Part shown: positions 9,397 through 17,644 of the stretch, in pieces
Layout of the letters: the number at the start of each line of letters is the position of its first letter
Position numbering within the stretch: position 1 is the stretch's first letter
Assembly (NCBI RefSeq): GCF_002943425.1
Contig: NZ_PTRA01000002.1
Span: 36,090 to 100,089 of the forward strand
Length of the DNA stretch: 64,000 nt
Source of the DNA: Siphonobacter curvatus
Lineage (GTDB): Bacteria; Bacteroidota; Bacteroidia; Cytophagales; Spirosomataceae
Reading direction: 5' to 3'
Program-made: the position numbers and the translations under genes
Notes under the pieces: model-generated
What the model was told of the DNA's origin: nothing
Seen by the model: the letters and a program-made list of their open reading frames with translations, nothing else
The model's database searches: none

Positions 9397-9591
9397 CTGC
9401 CAGGGTTATCCAGTATCGCACCTGATTTAAGGGTCCCGGGCACCTCCGATAAGCCTAACTCAGGCAACGCCAAAACTAATGTAGCCCTGGATGTTTACGA
9501 GCTGGTGAGTCAACTTGGGTACGCGCCCATCAACCTATTAGGTATTGATATTGAGGCGATGATTGCTCATGCGGGTCCCGATCCGGCTTAA
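9397..9591 (+). pseudogene. Remnant of an alpha/beta hydrolase (epoxide-hydrolase-like)
   Basis: A start-less frame of 64 codons reads LSSIAPDLRVPGTSDKP, then NVALDVYELVSQLGY, then APINLLGIDIEAMIAHAG and a stop. This matches the middle of epoxide-hydrolase/haloalkane-dehalogenase-like alpha/beta hydrolases (APDLRGxGxSDKP, then LGYxxINLVGHDIGAM at the nucleophile elbow). The Gly-His-Asp-Ile-Gly elbow has decayed to GIDIEA. The N-terminal third and the C-terminal half are missing, so it cannot be functional. Confidence 0.72.
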
Positions 9592-9701
9592 GTAAGCTCA
9601 TGGATAGGGACAGAATTCTTGTTACTTGGTTACGGGTGACTACTGGCTCTTTAGTTTTCATCGGAGAGTATCTCAGCCAACTCATTCTTTAACGTTAATC
9701 T

Positions 9702-9759
9702 GTAAACGCTGGTAAAGCCATTTGGGAACATGTACTCGAAGGGCTTTACCAGCGTTTAC
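9702..9759. terminator. 18-bp perfect hairpin
   Basis: Arms 9702-9719 and 9742-9759 are exact complements with a 22-nt loop. It lies just past the stop of the decayed molybdopterin dehydrogenase (minus strand) and is probably its surviving terminator. Confidence 0.55.
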
Positions 9760-9779
9760 TCTATCAATCAATGGTAAGT

Positions 9780-10204
9780 CTAAACTAACTTGTCTAATGT
9801 TATAGGCAATTTTCTGATTCGCTTGCCTGTTGCATTGAAGATAGCATTAGCGATCGCTGTTGCGACGCAGATGATGGCAATTTCACCTATTCCTTTACTT
9901 CCGACCGGATCAGCCAGTAGATCAGGCTTGTTGACAAAATAAACGTCAATGTTGTTACGTCGGCATGAACGGGTACGTAGTAATCTGCCCAGTCTTTCGT
10001 TACATAGCGGCCAAAACGGTGATCGATCACGGCATTTTCAGTGAGTGCCATGCCTATCCCGCCCCTTGCTCCTCCAATCATCTGACTGGCAGCGATTTTA
10101 GAACTAATAATGGTTCCGGCATCGGCACAACAAACGATTTTTTTAACCCGAACCTGGCCCGTTGCCAGATGCACACGTACTTTCTTCAGCCTTTTAATTT
10201 GTAC
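9780..10204 (-). pseudogene. 3' remnant of xanthine-dehydrogenase-type molybdopterin subunit
   Basis: The minus strand encodes VRVKKIVCCADAGTIIS, SQMIGGARGGIGMALTEN and DHRFGRYVTKDWADYYVPVHADV. This is the C-terminal region of the large molybdopterin-binding subunit of xanthine/aldehyde/isoquinoline oxidoreductases. Near 9950 the frame is lost: one base appears to be missing. In the next frame the expected tail continues (NIDVYFVNKPDLLADPVGSK, then GIGEIAIICVATAIANAIFN) to a TAG at 9780-9782. An in-frame TAG at 10205-10207 closes the 5' side and the preceding 80% of the gene is gone. A broken, truncated gene. Confidence 0.85.
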
Positions 10205-10582
10205 CTATTCATTGTAAACAGAACCTATATTCCTTTACAGGAACCTCATCTCAAGTTTGATTAACTGTAATTTGATTTCGTAGAAGGCAATGTGTAATGG
10301 TATTACAATTTATATGACGAGAAAAATGTAATGGTTTTAATGTTACACGAAACCCATCGTTTGACTCTAATCTTTTAAATGACAGTGGATTAACCTAATA
10401 TTCTATAGTCATCTGAAAGCCGTGAATCTCAATAAGCTAGGTTAGGGTGGTAGGCTATCTCTATGCATGTGCATTGGATGTAGTTGCTGACTGGATTAGT
10501 TTTTAGGGCAATGGCAAGAATCAAACAAACGTTTCTTTAACTTTGGTATCAGTAGCTAACTATTTGTTTTATACGTATAGTC
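10205..10582. other. Intergenic before the toxin-antitoxin pair
   Basis: About 380 AT-rich bases with no gene seen. The final 60 bases before 10583 probably hold the antitoxin promoter and its operator; no clean palindrome was found. Confidence 0.3.
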
Positions 10583-10783
10583 ATGAACGTAAAATATGTC
10601 TCCAATACTCAGGGAAAGGTAACTGTCGTTCACCTCCCCTTAAAAGAGTGGCAGGAAGTGTCTAAAAAGCTGGAAGCCTTTACTAGGACTGAGAGCATCA
10701 AGACTGGCTACGAAGCAATGCAGCGAATCGAAAAAGGAAGTCTGCTCATTAGAACCTTAGATAGCTTCTTAGATGAACTATAA
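10583..10783 (+). CDS. Antitoxin-like small protein of a type II TA pair
   Basis: 66 residues: a short beta segment (MNVKYVSNTQGKVTVVHLP), then a helical, charged region (EWQEVSKKLEAF) and a C-terminal tail ending LIRTLDSFLDEL. This layout fits RelB/Phd-like antitoxins, which bind DNA with the N-terminal half and wrap the toxin with the C-terminal half. Its TAA overlaps the start of a RelE-like toxin frame by 4 nt (ATAA), the usual coupling in TA operons. The call rests mostly on context, because the antitoxin family itself is not clearly recognisable. Confidence 0.68.
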   Translation: MNVKYVSNTQGKVTVVHLPLKEWQEVSKKLEAFTRTESIKTGYEAMQRIEKGSLLIRTLDSFLDEL

Positions 10784-11082
10784 AAATCATTCTGACGCCA
10801 AACTTCGAGAAAGGATTTAAAAAAGTCCCTCCCATCAAGGAAGACTTATGGGCTCTGGGCCAGTCCTTACAGGAAAACCCTACCCAAGGAAGTGAAGTCT
10901 TTAAGAATTGCTATAAGGTTCGTTTAGCAATCAAGAGTAAAGGCAAAAGCGGGGGTGGCCGTCTGATTACCTATGTACGCATCACAAGTGAATCAGTCTA
11001 TCTACTTTCGATTTATGCTAAGTCGGAGCGAGAAACGGTGACGGATGCCTATATCAAACACTTACTGAAAGATCTTTCTTGA
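10780..11082 (+). CDS. RelE-like toxin frame with ATA in place of ATG
   Basis: An uninterrupted 100-codon frame beginning ATA-AAA-ATC (xKIILTPNFEKGFKK) and ending at TGA 11080-11082. The protein has RelE/HigB-type features: a basic N-terminal strand, the central FKNCYKVRLAIKSKGK segment, then GGGRLITYVRI, YLLSIYAKSER and a C-terminal helix (YIKHLLKDL). Such toxins are mRNA-cleaving or gyrase-blocking enzymes held by the upstream antitoxin. No in-frame ATG or TTG exists near the 5' end; the ATA sits exactly where the ATG of a 4-nt overlap would be. Either ATA is used weakly or the toxin has been silenced by one G-to-A change. Confidence 0.7.
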   Translation: MKIILTPNFEKGFKKVPPIKEDLWALGQSLQENPTQGSEVFKNCYKVRLAIKSKGKSGGGRLITYVRITSESVYLLSIYAKSERETVTDAYIKHLLKDLS

Positions 11083-11145
11083 TCTTTACTCATACCTAAT
11101 AGGGAATACTTAACATAATACAGATTATACATCAGTTCGAGCCCT

Positions 11146-11781
11146 ATGAAAAAGCAATATGAAATATTACCAAGCCTTCCTCCCTACGGTCCAATGTATA
11201 TACCCCTCACTCCCAATGATACGAGGAGCAACAATCCTTATAGCGAAGGATTTGTCGTACGTTTTTTTACTTCTTCTGAAGAAAGTTGGGTGGCTAACTT
11301 CACTTTAGGCGCTACTTCTTTTTATCAGGTATTTGAATTTCCTCAGACAGATGTAATACTAGTAATCGCTGGCGGTATGGGCTATGCGATGAATCGGAAT
11401 CAGTTCAAACCCCTTAGTTTCTTTGGCTATAGTATAACCAAAGCACTGCGGATCGATAGCTCTGAAGTTGTTATAGTCGAATGTGGTTCCCTTATCGTTA
11501 TTAATTCCAAAGGAGAAGAACTGGTTAACAAACTAGTTTCTGAAACGACAGAATCTGACGTAAGAGGTGAATCTGCCATCAAAGATTTAAGCTACCAAGG
11601 AAGAATAGTACATGGCTATAGTTATGATTCCAGAAGTAAGCCCAAGGAATGGGTGACTTTTACTTTGGATCTAGATTCAGGTAGGCTCAATGGAGGAAGC
11701 TATCTCAGATATTATTATGGCGAAGATGAATTTATTGCAGTCGAGAAAAAAAACTGGTGGAAATCCTTATTCAACATATAG
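11146..11781 (+). CDS. Hypothetical protein, 211 residues
   Basis: Not recognised. A soluble, beta-rich sequence without signal peptide. There are hydrophobic strands at about residues 69-80 (QTDVILVIAGGMG) and 107-118 (EVVIVECGSLIVIN), and an aromatic-rich C-terminus (YLRYYYGEDEF, KKNWWKSLF). The start ATG at 11146 is 63 nt past the toxin stop, so it could share that transcript. The type of protein resembles orphan immunity or sensor proteins of accessory regions, but I cannot name a family. Confidence 0.65.
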   Translation: MKKQYEILPSLPPYGPMYIPLTPNDTRSNNPYSEGFVVRFFTSSEESWVANFTLGATSFYQVFEFPQTDVILVIAGGMGYAMNRNQFKPLSFFGYSITKALRIDSSEVVIVECGSLIVINSKGEELVNKLVSETTESDVRGESAIKDLSYQGRIVHGYSYDSRSKPKEWVTFTLDLDSGRLNGGSYLRYYYGEDEFIAVEKKNWWKSLFNI

Positions 11782-12090
11782 ACACTTATAAAACAGCTAT
11801 GTACTATTGGACTACATTTCTGTTCTTCCAACTAATAACTAACATATTAAGCGGAATCTTTCTTACTAAATCTAGACTACGTCAATTTAAAACACTGCTA
11901 TCAGGGCGTTTCCTATACTACTTACTCTGGTAATATAGGGCTGATATTAGGACTGCTTTTTACTGAAAGTGTTTGATATTTCTACTTCAACTTGACTTTA
12001 ATAAGGTATTACTAGCTAGGATGAACAAATTATTTTATAAGTAAGCTTTATAACGTTTTACAAAAGATGACTATTCATGCTTTACAACTA
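11782..12090. other. Intergenic, AT-rich
   Basis: About 310 bases between convergent genes with no gene or strong hairpin seen. Confidence 0.3.
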
Positions 12091-12486
12091 TCAATAATAT
12101 TTTTCTATGCTCATAAAATCAAGTATTTCAAAACTTATACTTGGGAACAATATCCCAATAATTCCGTTCAAGGCTATGCTTACTGTTAAAGTATCTGTAA
12201 GAGCTACTAAAGAAATATTTTTACTCTTGTTTAATATGGACTTAATAATAAAAGGAACGAGTATCACTAGCGTTGGAATTTTAAAGTAGGGATTGAATAT
12301 CCAAGTTCTGCTTTCACCCCAATAACTTATTATGATAACTATATAGAGGCCTAATGATATAAATAGGGCTACAGCCAAGTTCTTCTCAGATATTTTATTT
12401 GTCTTGATTATTTTCAAGGATTCTATAATTGAATAGATTACGACAAATGATATTAAAACTAAGAACGGAAAAATGACAAGTGCCAT
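12091..12486 (-). CDS. Small integral membrane protein, unknown
   Basis: 131 residues with about four hydrophobic helices (roughly 1-20, 38-58, 68-90, 97-118). A basic loop lies between helices 1 and 2 (KIIKTNKISEKN) and an acidic/aromatic tail ends it (FMSIEKYY). It is AT-rich with many Ile codons, unlike the flanking core genes. No family recognised. It could be a membrane immunity protein or a leftover of the decayed modules beside it. Confidence 0.5.
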   Translation of the reverse strand: MALVIFPFLVLISFVVIYSIIESLKIIKTNKISEKNLAVALFISLGLYIVIIISYWGESRTWIFNPYFKIPTLVILVPFIIKSILNKSKNISLVALTDTLTVSIALNGIIGILFPSISFEILDFMSIEKYY

Positions 12487-12538
12487 GACATCAATATGTT
12501 AATACAAGGAATGATTTTACGAAATTACTAACCCATTA

Positions 12539-13171
12539 TTAAATTTTATAATATATTAACATTTGCAAATAAATGTTTAAGAATGCTTGATTAAGGGAGC
12601 CTTTATTCATTTTACCTAGATAAGCTAAATTCTGCTTTAAGCCATGGTCTATAACCCAAGCTGGTACAAACTCTTCACTGCTGAGTACTTCGCCTATTTC
12701 TAAATTATCGACGTTGATGATACGAACGCTAGTAAACATGCTTTGATAAGCGAGGGGCAAGGGCACAGTAGCCTAGCACATCTCGTGAATGATCTGCGGC
12801 TTTACTACATGGCCACCACTCAGGAAAAGAAGACTAGCCCGGTCCAGACATAGCTGCACTTGATCGGTAAAGAACAATATTAGGCGAATGGGATTGGATC
12901 GATCAAAGGCCGCAATTGAGTTCAGGTAATCCTAGTGGGACTGAAGGCCCAGATTCAATTCTAAGGCAAAATCCTCGCTAGCGAAGAGTTGACTCCTGAT
13001 TTTCTGATTTGCACTAACCGAAGCCAGATCTTTGTAATCCGAAAAGCCTTGTTTTTTATACTGATAGCCGGCCAGATCCTGATCGATAATGGGAACATGC
13101 TCCGGAATAAAGTTGACGGCGTTGGTACTTTTTCCAACTCCGGGCGGGCCTGCAATGACATAAATATTCAT
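12539..13171 (-). pseudogene. Zeta-toxin-like P-loop kinase with two in-frame TAG codons
   Basis: Read as one frame this is a 210-codon protein. It starts MNIYVIAGPPGVGKST (Walker A), followed by a DQDLAGYQYKK segment like the zeta-toxin or small NTP-kinase fold. It continues past a TAG at 12932-12934 into DYLNSIAAFDRSNPIRLILF and FTDQVQLCLDRA, then past a second TAG at 12773-12775 into MFTSVRIINVDNLEI to TAA at 12539. The frame never shifts; only two codons (probably Tyr and Gln) became stops. The start overlaps the preceding small gene by 4 nt (ATGA). Zeta-type proteins phosphorylate UDP-sugars. The stops remove the C-terminal two thirds, so it should be inactive. Confidence 0.8.
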
Positions 13172-13374
13172 CGAATCATGAGGACCGTTCCATTCTTATA
13201 CTCGGCTACGGTGTGCCCGTCTTCACGGGCATATACTAAGGGTTGATTGATTGAAAACAAGTAAGCCTTTGCCTTGTCAAGTAGTTGTTTCTGTCAGTTG
13301 GCTCTTTCCTGCTTGGTCATCGAGCGTGGGTCTTTGACCATCGTCCCGACTCTATATTTGATGGTATCTTCCAT
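13168..13374 (-). pseudogene. Small partner (antitoxin-like) of the zeta-like kinase, one in-frame TGA
   Basis: 68 codons from ATG at 13374 to TGA at 13168-13170: MEDTIKYRVGTMVKDPR, then KQERAN, TGA (13294-13296), QKQLLDKAKAYLFSINQP, and a tail GHTVAEYKNGTVLMIR. Reading straight through the TGA (probably an ancestral Trp) gives one coherent small protein. Its stop overlaps the kinase start by 4 nt, the layout of a two-gene toxin-antitoxin operon. The antitoxin call is from position only. Confidence 0.68.
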
Positions 13375-13508
13375 AATAAGTCGCTATAGACGAAGATAAA
13401 AATACGATATTTGCTTATGTATTAGATGACCTATTTTCTATTTTAAGTTACTTGAATGATCCTCTGAAGAATGCAAAAGTTAATTTCATCTATTAACCTC
13501 ATTCTCAT

Positions 13509-14075
13509 ATGAATTTTCATAGAGCTACTATTCATACTTATTTAATTTATCTACTACTGATCTTGGCCTCTTGTAAACCGTCAATAAATAGGACTGTAAT
13601 CTTCGATTACATACAACTTGACATTCCTAGCAGATGGACATTTAATCAGCAAGAAGGTATGGATTCAGCAGCGGGCAATATAATTACTTCTAAAAATGAT
13701 ACTATTCGTATTGATTATGGAAGATATTCTGACCCATTTGAAGAAGTTATCCCTGTAATATCTCTTGCCATGGCAAGAGAACTAGACTCTCTAGGTATAG
13801 AATACGTTCCAGGAGCCGTTGTATCAATAAGACCTCAAATCGATCAAGATCAAGGACTGTATTTAAAAGAATACTATTATTATGAAGATATAGATGATAA
13901 AAGAGCTAAAATAGGTATTCCTAAAAATTCTGGTCAAGGAAGAATGTCTATTCATTTTTATAAAGTGGATTCTTTTGGTAACAAGCTAAGTATGTCTGTT
14001 TCAAATATAGATAGTGATATACAGATTGAAATATTGAACATGTTTAAATCTATACGATTTCTTACCAAAAACTAA
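13509..14075 (+). CDS. Putative lipoprotein, unknown function
   Basis: 188 residues with a lipoprotein signal: hydrophobic segment about 10-20 and lipobox LASC with Cys at about residue 22. The mature part is soluble, acidic and Tyr-rich (LKEYYYYEDIDDKRAK) and ends in a short amphipathic helix (IEILNMFKSIRFL). Probably tethered to the inner or outer membrane facing the periplasm. No family recognised. AT-rich like the rest of this accessory stretch. Confidence 0.62.
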   Translation: MNFHRATIHTYLIYLLLILASCKPSINRTVIFDYIQLDIPSRWTFNQQEGMDSAAGNIITSKNDTIRIDYGRYSDPFEEVIPVISLAMARELDSLGIEYVPGAVVSIRPQIDQDQGLYLKEYYYYEDIDDKRAKIGIPKNSGQGRMSIHFYKVDSFGNKLSMSVSNIDSDIQIEILNMFKSIRFLTKN

Positions 14076-14461
14076 AGAGCATCCTTTATAAAATCTTACG
14101 AACAAAAATCATAGATAAAAATTATATAATAAAGATTCAGAAGATACTCTACACAATTCGTATGAATACCCGCCAAATTCATTTTTGCCGAACCAAGCTG
14201 TTGAAAAAGGTGATTTTTCAAAACCTTTCTCTTGAAGAGCAGGAATAGCTTTATTAATAATGATTTCGTTTCTTGCTTCTAGTATTTTTTACTGAGGCTT
14301 TATATATCAGATTTATAATATGGTAATGCATTAAACTGCTATACAATAAAGTGTCAATTCTTATCAATTGACTGTCAATAATATTGTATAGATATTTATC
14401 TCGGTAAATAGAATACCCCCAAATTCAGAAGAATAATTCTGTTTATTACTAATAAATACCA
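14076..14461. other. Intergenic with nested inverted repeats
   Basis: No gene seen. At 14339-14391 a 10-bp inverted repeat (CTATACAATA ... TATTGTATAG) encloses a second one (GTCAATT ... AATTGAC, 14353-14372). This could be a terminator for the convergent flanking genes or a protein-binding site. Confidence 0.35.
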
Positions 14462-14887
14462 TTAAAAAGATAAATTTTTAATTTTTCTAATAATATTATA
14501 CCATATTTTGTAGTTTAATACTATATAGAGCATAAATATAAATAAAGTTTCTGCATGAAACTCAGGAGTGCTTATTTGACTCTTTTCATTATTTATTTTA
14601 ACAAAAAAAGACAACCTGTTATATTTAATAACAGTAAAAAAACACCTTATATTAAAGGTAGCTAGTACTAATATAATTCCTGTTAATAATACACCTATTC
14701 CATAACTTTTCATATAAGTTAAGATATTAAATACTAGGCACAAAATAGCTATATATTGTTCAGTATCTAACTCTCCATTTTTAAAAATATAGACATTGAT
14801 GAGTGTAAATACTTCGATAAGAACTAATAGAAGTATTGGTAAAATTGGGAGTATCTTTTTTTTATCATTTTTACTGCACCACTTCAC
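14462..14887 (-). CDS. Small integral membrane protein, unknown
   Basis: 141 residues with about four hydrophobic segments (roughly 11-31 ILPILPILLLVLIEVFTLIN, 42-58, 63-85, 113-130) and charged loops. Extremely AT-rich with Ile/Asn/Lys-heavy composition, unlike the neighbouring core genes, which suggests foreign origin. No motif recognised. Confidence 0.45.
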   Translation of the reverse strand: MKWCSKNDKKKILPILPILLLVLIEVFTLINVYIFKNGELDTEQYIAILCLVFNILTYMKSYGIGVLLTGIILVLATFNIRCFFTVIKYNRLSFFVKINNEKSQISTPEFHAETLFIFMLYIVLNYKIWYNIIRKIKNLSF

Positions 14888-15142
14888 TGATTCTTTTATA
14901 AAGATCCTGACAAAGTTAATCCTAATTCATCATATCGATTGTGAGATAAGCCTTTAATTAGCATTAAATTTGTTTCTATTAACCATAATTATTTAAATTT
15001 CTTCCAAAATCCTTGATCATCATAACCCGGAAAACTCCTGATATTTCGGGTATTTATGCTAATATTCCTATATCAGCTGATAGTAATAATTTCGCCCCTT
15101 CATTACTGGCTTGCTAATAAATCACTTTTCCATATCCTGCTG

Positions 15143-15283
15143 CTAGTTGTAATGACACGTACACCAGGCTACGGCAATGGTCATAAGCAATACGATACCG
15201 TAAATCAGAGCCGCCTGTCTATCAGATGATCTACTTGCTCTACCTGCAATAAGCGATTTTACATACTCTAGCGGGTCGTTTAT
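15143..15283 (-). CDS. Possible 46-residue single-helix membrane protein, no ATG
   Basis: An uninterrupted frame reads NDPLEYVKSLIAGRASRSSD, then RQAALIYGIVLLMTIAVAW and CTCHYN. The pattern is a soluble head, one transmembrane helix and a short Cys-containing tail. The first possible start is ATA at 15281-15283 (preceded by ATT and a stop). The membrane pattern looks real, but without a standard start it may be a remnant. Confidence 0.25.
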   Translation of the reverse strand: MNDPLEYVKSLIAGRASRSSDRQAALIYGIVLLMTIAVAWCTCHYN

Positions 15284-15325
15284 AATACGTTACTATTTGT
15301 ATGTGTTAAATCTTGGAGGATGTAG

Positions 15326-15643
15326 TTAAGCATCATAGATCCTATACTTCAAAAGCCTTTTAGCTATCTGTTTAATAGGTTTACCTCTAAGCTCCAGCTG
15401 ATCTAGCAAGTCAATCGCATGATCAATGGAAAAAAATTGAACGTATTTTACCCCATCCTTCTCAAAGGTTAAATAGTCATCAGTTTCTTCAGGATCGAAA
15501 AAGACGATTTCGGCATCAAGAGTTAAGTCTTCAATTGCATACACTAGTATGTATTCAGCCTCTTTATTCAGGGTATATGGTTCATAGAGGGATTCAAGTC
15601 TATCAGGATCAAGTAGATAAGGGATTAGATCATGAAAAATCAT
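15326..15643 (-). CDS. Hypothetical acidic protein, 105 residues
   Basis: A small soluble acidic protein with an alternating strand/helix pattern: LVYAIEDLTLDAEIVFFDPE, then YLTFEKDGVKYVQFFSIDH, and a basic C-terminal helix (IKQIAKRLLKYRIYDA). No motif recognised; the size and acidity are like immunity proteins, but no toxin partner is visible. Confidence 0.5.
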   Translation of the reverse strand: MIFHDLIPYLLDPDRLESLYEPYTLNKEAEYILVYAIEDLTLDAEIVFFDPEETDDYLTFEKDGVKYVQFFSIDHAIDLLDQLELRGKPIKQIAKRLLKYRIYDA

Positions 15644-15741
15644 ACGACCAAAAGTTTACATAAAGTGAAATAGGAAGGAGACAGCTTCATAGCCTTAATT
15701 ATTCAGATACTTCTTCTGACCACTTCTCTTGTTATATAATT

Positions 15742-16179
15742 TTATGTTGAACTAGGGTAACTACTGATACTGAAACTACTTGCAATTAGTTGAATATAAT
15801 CGTTGCGTCCCTCTATCAAATAATGATGGTATTCTCTTTTGTCCCAGTCAAGCCAAGTCGGGTAAGCTCTTTTTCGCTGGTTGATCTTCTCATGAAACCA
15901 GCCCGATTGAGTTATTTTCCAAAGGAACACCTCGGACGAGCATCGTACTTTCAGTTCTGAATAGGGGTAGGTTTCTATTCCTACATATTCACAGGCCCAA
16001 CCATGGTCAAAACTGACTTTACCTGTATACCCTTCGATCTCTTGATCCGCTAGATCCCATAGTTGAAAGGTTACTTCACAAATGCCTTTCCCCATATTGA
16101 TCACTAAATCGCTCTGCGGATCTTGCTGGAATGGTATGTCGAGTAAAGCAGCTTTCATTCTTTTCTGTTGTAGAATCAA
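15742..16179 (-). CDS. Hypothetical protein, 145 residues
   Basis: A soluble, Trp- and Tyr-rich protein (QLWDLADQEIEGYTGKVSF, WACEYVGIETYPYSEL, KRAYPTWLDWDKREYHHYLI). The start may be the second Met (16158, MKAALLDIPF). No family recognised. It shares strand and spacing (98 nt) with the 105-residue protein downstream, so the two may be co-transcribed. Confidence 0.5.
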   Translation of the reverse strand: MILQQKRMKAALLDIPFQQDPQSDLVINMGKGICEVTFQLWDLADQEIEGYTGKVSFDHGWACEYVGIETYPYSELKVRCSSEVFLWKITQSGWFHEKINQRKRAYPTWLDWDKREYHHYLIEGRNDYIQLIASSFSISSYPSST

Positions 16180-16349
16180 TCCTTATGTTAATTCCTCCTA
16201 AGTAGGGAGATATCTGTATTCAAGATAACTTTTTCCAGATGAACTTCTAATGAGTGTTTTTAAGCAGTAGCTATGAGTAACTTTGGCCTTTAGCATCTCC
16301 GACTAAAATGTCAATCGATTCAATCAACTCAATCCTTTATTCAAAACGT

Positions 16350-17004
16350 TTATACAGAAGAGTAAAGGCATAACTGCGTTTCCGATCCCCTTTCTAATAG
16401 CTTGACCACCCGTTGGACCTGTTTAATGGTAAACGCTTTTCCTCGGCAAGTTAAGAAGCCATTAGCATTAAAGATCCGGGTGATCTCAGCCCAGCTGTGT
16501 CCGCCCTTGCGAAGCGACTCGGCAAGAAGTCCGGCTTTGCGGTTATTTGCGTTGGTCTGCTGAACGATTCGACCTTTACGCCTGCTTTCCTCCGTTAGTT
16601 TCAGAGGATTTCCCAGCCTCTCGCCTCGCTTCTTTTTTCAGCCAGAGCAAGCCGGGTTCGCTCTGCAATCAGCTCCCGTTCGTACTGAGCCGTCGTAGCC
16701 ATCATGCCGATGGTCAGGGTATTAGCCTCGGGCATATCCACGAAGACAAATTCCACGCCCGCATCCCGAAAGGTAAATACGAAAGAAACATACGAGTGAG
16801 ACGGTCTAGTTTGGCAATGAGAAAAACGGCTCGATGAGCTTTACAATACGCGATGGCGGCCTGAAGCTCGGAGCGGTCATTCTTTCGGCCCGACTCAATA
16901 TCAGTGAACCGCCTGACCTCTTCTGCTCTATTTTTTAAGAACACATCAACGGCCGCTTGAATAGCAACCGGACGTTGTCACCAGAATAGAGACCGACTCA
17001 CATA
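16350..17004 (-). pseudogene. Serine recombinase (resolvase/invertase family), multiply broken
   Basis: The minus strand encodes a nearly full-length Gin/Tn3-type resolvase in pieces. An N-terminal RPVAIQAAVDVF segment is cut off by an in-frame TGA at 16978-16980. ESGRKNDRSELQAAIAYCKA and FLIAKLDRLTR follow. A one-base loss near 16787-16793 shifts into SFVFTFRDAGVEFVFVDMPE and TIGMMATTAQYERELIAERT. A second frameshift near 16611-16635 leads to LTEESRRKGRIVQQTNANNR and a C-terminal DNA-binding part (WAEITRIFNANGFLT, GKAFTIKQVQRVVKLLERG). Such enzymes resolve or invert DNA in mobile elements; this copy cannot work. Confidence 0.85.
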
Positions 17005-17037
17005 ATTTATATAAATTTGATACATAATGTTTACTGA

Positions 17038-17084
17038 AAACCAAATGATGGACCTATTTAATAAATAGGTCCATCATTTGGTTT
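17038..17084. terminator. 23-bp near-continuous palindrome overlapping the XRE gene stop
   Basis: Arms 17038-17060 and 17062-17084 are exact complements around one base. The stop codon of the XRE gene lies inside it. Ends are A/T-rich, so it can end transcription from either side. Confidence 0.65.
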
Positions 17085-17478
17085 GATATAGGACTTCCTT
17101 TAAAAGTGCTACCTTTTCTTTCTCTGACTCTAACAGCCTTTCATACAGCTTTTTGTTCTCTTCTACTAACTCAAGTACTTTGTCAATTGGATTGAAGGTA
17201 GGATTATAGAATATTGAACCAGATTGATCACTGTTATTAATAGTATCAGCTATCATATTAATAACAGCTTGTTCATCAAAGTTTTTGATGGCTTCGGCGG
17301 GTACTTTCAATACCTGAGCAATCTGCTCCAAGAGCTCCTGCTCAATGACTTCCTTCTGCTCCAAAAGTGAAACCCGCTTCTGAGTCCACTCCTCGCCTAG
17401 CTCATAGGCCAGGCCCTCCTGCTTGAGGCCGAGCATCTCCCGAAACCGTTTGACATTTCTTCCGTGGTGAATAGGCAT
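17074..17478 (-). CDS. XRE-family helix-turn-helix regulator with coiled coil
   Basis: 134 residues from MPIHHGRNVKRFREMLGLKQ. The N-terminal HTH_3-type domain (about 1-65) contains LKQEGLAYELGEEWTQKRVS, followed by a linker and a C-terminal coiled coil (about 98-134: DKVLELVEENKKLYERLLES). This architecture is common in Bacteroidota plasmid and transposon regulators. I choose the second Met because the -7 element TACCTTTG (17502-17509) ends only 2 nt before the first ATG (17499), so transcription probably begins at or after that codon. Probably a cytosolic dimeric repressor; target unknown. Confidence 0.82.
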   Translation of the reverse strand: MPIHHGRNVKRFREMLGLKQEGLAYELGEEWTQKRVSLLEQKEVIEQELLEQIAQVLKVPAEAIKNFDEQAVINMIADTINNSDQSGSIFYNPTFNPIDKVLELVEENKKLYERLLESEKEKVALLKEVLYQTK

Positions 17479-17501
17479 GTGACTTTTCGTTGGTTGCATG
17501 G

Positions 17502-17509
17502 CAAAGGTA
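17502..17509 (-). promoter_or_regulatory. -7 element TACCTTTG of the XRE gene
   Basis: A perfect Bacteroidota -7 element on the minus strand. It places the transcription start near 17495-17499 and so supports the inner start codon at 17478. Confidence 0.6.
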
Positions 17510-17644
17510 GCTATGGTGGGTGAAAGACTTCTACGTAGCTAAATTACGCATTATCGGCTTCTAAACTATCCCCTACTGGCATAGTTTAGAAACGCCCGCC
17601 TGACTAGCTTTCCTTCATGGTTTTAAAAACGCCTCTTTTTTACC

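Noticed and set aside
16547..16837. 96-codon plus-strand frame opposite the recombinase
   Set aside because: Antisense of clearly recognisable recombinase pieces.
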